A stretch of 15,647 nt of DNA from an uncultured Collinsella sp. (GTDB taxonomy: Bacteria; Actinomycetota; Coriobacteriia; Coriobacteriales; Coriobacteriaceae): assembly GCA_900549025.1 (NCBI GenBank), contig URMZ01000034.1:1-15647 (forward strand), in the 5' to 3' direction. Positions 13,431 through 15,647 of this stretch are shown here, piece after piece. The translations under genes were made by a program, and so were the position numbers. Position 1 is the stretch's first letter. Every line of letters begins with the position of its first letter. The notes below the pieces were generated by a model. The model was given only the letters and a program-made list of their open reading frames with translations, was not told the DNA's origin and made no database searches.

Positions 13431-15410
13431 TTACGCTCCATCCCGTGCATGCTCGGACTCAAACTCTTCAATCGCCGCCATAAACTGCTCGCCAAAGGCG
13501 TCGGCCTTTTTCTCGCCAATGCCGTTGACCTGGATAAGCTCGTCGCGCGTCTGTGGACGCAGGCGGCACAGACCGCGCAGGGCCTTGTCGGAAAAGACCA
13601 TATACGGCGCCATCTCCAGCTCGGTCGAGATCTCCTTGCGCAGGGCACGCAGGCGCTCGAACAACTCGGCATCGTCGCCCACGCGTGGGCGCTGATCCAG
13701 CTCGGCCTCCTCGCGCAGCAGATCGACGGCGCGGCGGGCGCGGGCCGAGGCCTTGCGCTTGGACGCGCGACGCTTAACGGTAAAGGCAAACGCCTCATCC
13801 TCGACCTCGACGGCACGCGGACCCAGCCCCACGACCGGGTACTGCCCCTGCGAGGTGGCCAGATAACCGCGGCCGCACAGCTGGCCGATGATGTCCTTGA
13901 TGCGCCCGACCGATTCGCTCGACAGCTCACCGTAGCCGCGGTCCTCGTCCAGATGCATCTGGCGAATGCGCTCGGTGTTGCCGCCGTGGAGCACATCGGC
14001 GATGAGCGACTTGCCAAAGCGCATGGGACGCGTGGCCACATAGCGCACGGCAGCGCGGGCCATATCGGTGACGTCCCCGACCTCGAACTGCGTGAGGCAG
14101 TTGCTGCAGTTGCCGCAGCTCTCGACGTCGTCCGTGGCGGTGCCGCCCGTACTGGCCGCGGCATGCTCGGCCGCGGCCTCGTCGCCAAAGTAGCGCAGCA
14201 TGTATTCGCGCAGGCAGCCGGTGGTATTGCAGTAGCCCTCCATCTGGCTGAGCAGACGATATCGATTCTGGAGCGCCCACGCGCGCTGCTCGTCGTCGAG
14301 CGCCTCATCGGCAGTATCGCCGCGGTCGATCAGAAAGCGGCGCATGCGAAAATCGTTGCCGTTCCACAGCAAGTAGCAGCTGGCCGGGTCGCCATCGCGG
14401 CCGGCGCGGCCCGCCTCCTGGTAGTAGGCTTCGATGCTCTCGGGCACGTTGTTGTGGATCACGTAGCGCACGTTGGGCTTGTCGATGCCCATGCCAAAGG
14501 CGTTGGTGGCAACCATCACCTGGATATCGTCGTCGATAAAGGCGCGCTGGCTTTGGCGACGGGCGTCGTTGCCCATGCCGGCATGGTAGCGGCCAACGCG
14601 AATGCCGCTGGGGCCCAGTGCCTCGGCAAGCTCGCCCGCCAGCGCATCAACTGTCTTGCGGGTCGAACAATACACGATGCCGCTCTCGCTCGAATGCGCG
14701 ATCACGTAGTCGCGCACCCAGGCAGTCTTGGCCTTGTCGCCCATCTCCTCGCAACCAAAGTAGAGGTTCTTGCGATCGAAGCCCGTCACTACCGTCGCGG
14801 GGTTTTGCAGGCCAAGCATCTGCTGAATGTCCGCGCGCACACGCTCGGTCGCCGTAGCGGTAAAGGCCGCCACGATGGGGCGCTGCGGCAGGGAATCGAT
14901 AAACTCGCGAATCTGCAGGTAAGCGGGACGGAAATCCTGGCCCCATTGGCTCACGCAGTGGGCCTCGTCAATGGCCACGAGCGGCACGCCAATGCCGGCG
15001 GAACCCGCAGCCTCCTGCGCAAAGGCCAAAAAACGCGGCTCGAGCAAGCGCTCGGGCGCCACATACATAAGCTGGTAGCGGCCCTCGCGCGCCCGCTTGA
15101 GCACGGTGTTTTGCTGGGCCGGAGTAAGGCTGGAGTTGAGATAGCTGGGTCGCGCACCCGCCGCGAGCAACGCACGGGTCTGGTCCTCCATAAGCGACAG
15201 CAGCGGACTCACCACAAAGGTGATGCCGGGCAGCATGAGCGCGGGCACCTGGTAGCAAATGGACTTGCCGGCGCCCGTGGGCATAACACCCAGCGCATCA
15301 CGACCGGCAAGGATCGCATCGACCATGCGGTCCTGTCCCGGGCGAAACGAGGTGTAGCCAAAATAGGCGCCGAGCGTGTCGAGCGCCATCTGCTGCATGC
15401 TATCGGTCAT
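13431..15410 (-). CDS. recQ: ATP-dependent DNA helicase RecQ
   Basis: The 659-residue protein is a full-length RecQ, a 3'-5' helicase acting in recombination and replication-fork repair. Domain 1 has Walker A MPTGAGKS (43-50), D148-E-A-H151 with CVSQWGQDFRP, and FTATAT (183-188). Domain 2 has STRKTVDALA, ATNAFGMGIDKPNVR (301-315) and QEAGRAGRDG (331-340). The zinc site is C399, C432, C435 and C438, but about 20 alanine-rich residues separate YFGD from the CxxCxxC part. An RQC winged helix (about 445-545) and an HRDC domain (about 579-650, ending GIGEKKADAFGEQF) follow. The ATG at 15410 has a modest AGGA upstream; two further in-frame ATGs lie within eight codons. A TATAAT -10 lies upstream. 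Confidence 0.95.
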   Translation of the reverse strand: MTDSMQQMALDTLGAYFGYTSFRPGQDRMVDAILAGRDALGVMPTGAGKSICYQVPALMLPGITFVVSPLLSLMEDQTRALLAAGARPSYLNSSLTPAQQNTVLKRAREGRYQLMYVAPERLLEPRFLAFAQEAAGSAGIGVPLVAIDEAHCVSQWGQDFRPAYLQIREFIDSLPQRPIVAAFTATATERVRADIQQMLGLQNPATVVTGFDRKNLYFGCEEMGDKAKTAWVRDYVIAHSSESGIVYCSTRKTVDALAGELAEALGPSGIRVGRYHAGMGNDARRQSQRAFIDDDIQVMVATNAFGMGIDKPNVRYVIHNNVPESIEAYYQEAGRAGRDGDPASCYLLWNGNDFRMRRFLIDRGDTADEALDDEQRAWALQNRYRLLSQMEGYCNTTGCLREYMLRYFGDEAAAEHAAASTGGTATDDVESCGNCSNCLTQFEVGDVTDMARAAVRYVATRPMRFGKSLIADVLHGGNTERIRQMHLDEDRGYGELSSESVGRIKDIIGQLCGRGYLATSQGQYPVVGLGPRAVEVEDEAFAFTVKRRASKRKASARARRAVDLLREEAELDQRPRVGDDAELFERLRALRKEISTELEMAPYMVFSDKALRGLCRLRPQTRDELIQVNGIGEKKADAFGEQFMAAIEEFESEHARDGA

Positions 15411-15441
15411 GGTTTCCTAACGTTCAAGTCATCTGCCGCCG

Positions 15442-15447
15442 ATTATA
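15442..15447 (-). promoter_or_regulatory. -10 box of the recQ promoter
   Basis: On the minus strand this is a perfect TATAAT, 31 bases before the recQ ATG. No clear -35 is found at 17 bases (GTGCTG at 15465-15470). Transcripts from here may also carry the GntR gene. Confidence 0.55.
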
Positions 15448-15515
15448 CGCCGCCACGCGGACAGCAGCACACGGCCGCCGCCCAGACTAGTCGTTTAAGA
15501 ACGCCCCCAACGGCT

Positions 15516-15565
15516 AAGGAGTGTCCCCAGGTGCCGGCAGAAAAGGAACGTCCCCAAGTGCCGGC
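15516..15565 (+). repeat. tandem pair of a 23-bp GTCCCC/GTGCCGGC repeat
   Basis: AAGGAGTGTCCCCAGGTGCC (with GGC, 15516-15538) and AAGGAACGTCCCCAAGTGCC (with GGC, 15543-15565) differ at three positions. The period is 27 bases. They lie in the non-coding region upstream of recQ, and no gene was found in 15448-15647. Confidence 0.65.
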
Positions 15566-15614
15566 CCGGCAACGCCGATGTTTAGGCGCGGACAGACACT
15601 ATGACCCAATCCGA

Positions 15615-15647
15615 GGGCACTAAAAAGATAGGAGCCCCCGCTCGTGA
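15615..15647 (-). terminator. possible half of a leftward terminator cut by the window edge
   Basis: On the minus strand the sequence reads GAGCGGGGGCTCCTATC and then TTTTTAG. GC-rich arm plus T run is the right half of a rho-independent terminator; the partner arm would lie beyond 15647. It would stop leftward transcription from a gene outside the window before recQ. Confidence 0.35.

Noticed and set aside
13422..15623. Open frame of 733 codons on the plus strand
   Set aside because: It lies wholly antisense to recQ, whose motifs are unmistakable. Its Ala/Leu/His/Arg-rich translation is typical of the shadow of a GC-rich gene.

Overview
The window looks like a piece of a GC-rich Collinsella-type genome (Coriobacteriia, Actinomycetota). 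That placement is an inference. It rests on the high-GC codon use, the protein families present and several short intergenic repeat families; no rRNA or other decisive marker is visible. Gene-free stretches are clearly more AT-rich than the genes.

Left part (1-3280). The window opens on the 3' end of a tRNA and its terminator. Small accessory-type genes follow: a DUF5710 zinc-motif protein (+), a convergent small zinc-ribbon protein (-), a probable HNH restriction-type endonuclease with an uncharacterised N-terminal domain (-), and an unrecognised 163-residue protein (+). This is the most variable-looking part and may be an accessory patch beside a tRNA, but no integrase or attachment-site duplication is visible.

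Middle (3283-8690). A leftward AlbA_2/Schlafen-type ATP-binding regulator is preceded by 532 bases without a gene. That stretch holds two clusters of a GTTATCTCTC repeat with inverted GAGAGAT partners (likely operators), then five copies of a different repeat in two orientations. A large rightward M16C (PreP-type) zinc metallopeptidase has its own promoter and terminator. It is followed by 364 gene-free bases carrying an inverted pair of ~60-bp elements and a long hairpin directly ahead of the next gene.

Right part (8691-15647). Housekeeping genes: 5-formyltetrahydrofolate cyclo-ligase (+), converging on homoserine O-acyltransferase MetA (-). Residue 111 of MetA predicts use of acetyl-CoA. 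An L-2-hydroxyacid dehydrogenase of the lactate/malate family (+) is divergent from metA and ends at a strong terminator. Leftward from 15410 run recQ, a GntR/UTRA regulator starting 2 bases after the recQ stop, and a FrlB-like sugar-phosphate isomerase/deglycase. The last gene has its own promoter, flanked by two matching tandem-decamer sites that are probably the regulator's operators. The right edge contains a tandem repeat and what appears to be half of a terminator for leftward transcription from outside.

No complete new multi-gene system is evident. The most interesting material is regulatory and intergenic: the GTTATCTCTC operator clusters, the twin decamer operators, and at least five distinct palindromic or repeated intergenic families in under 16 kb.
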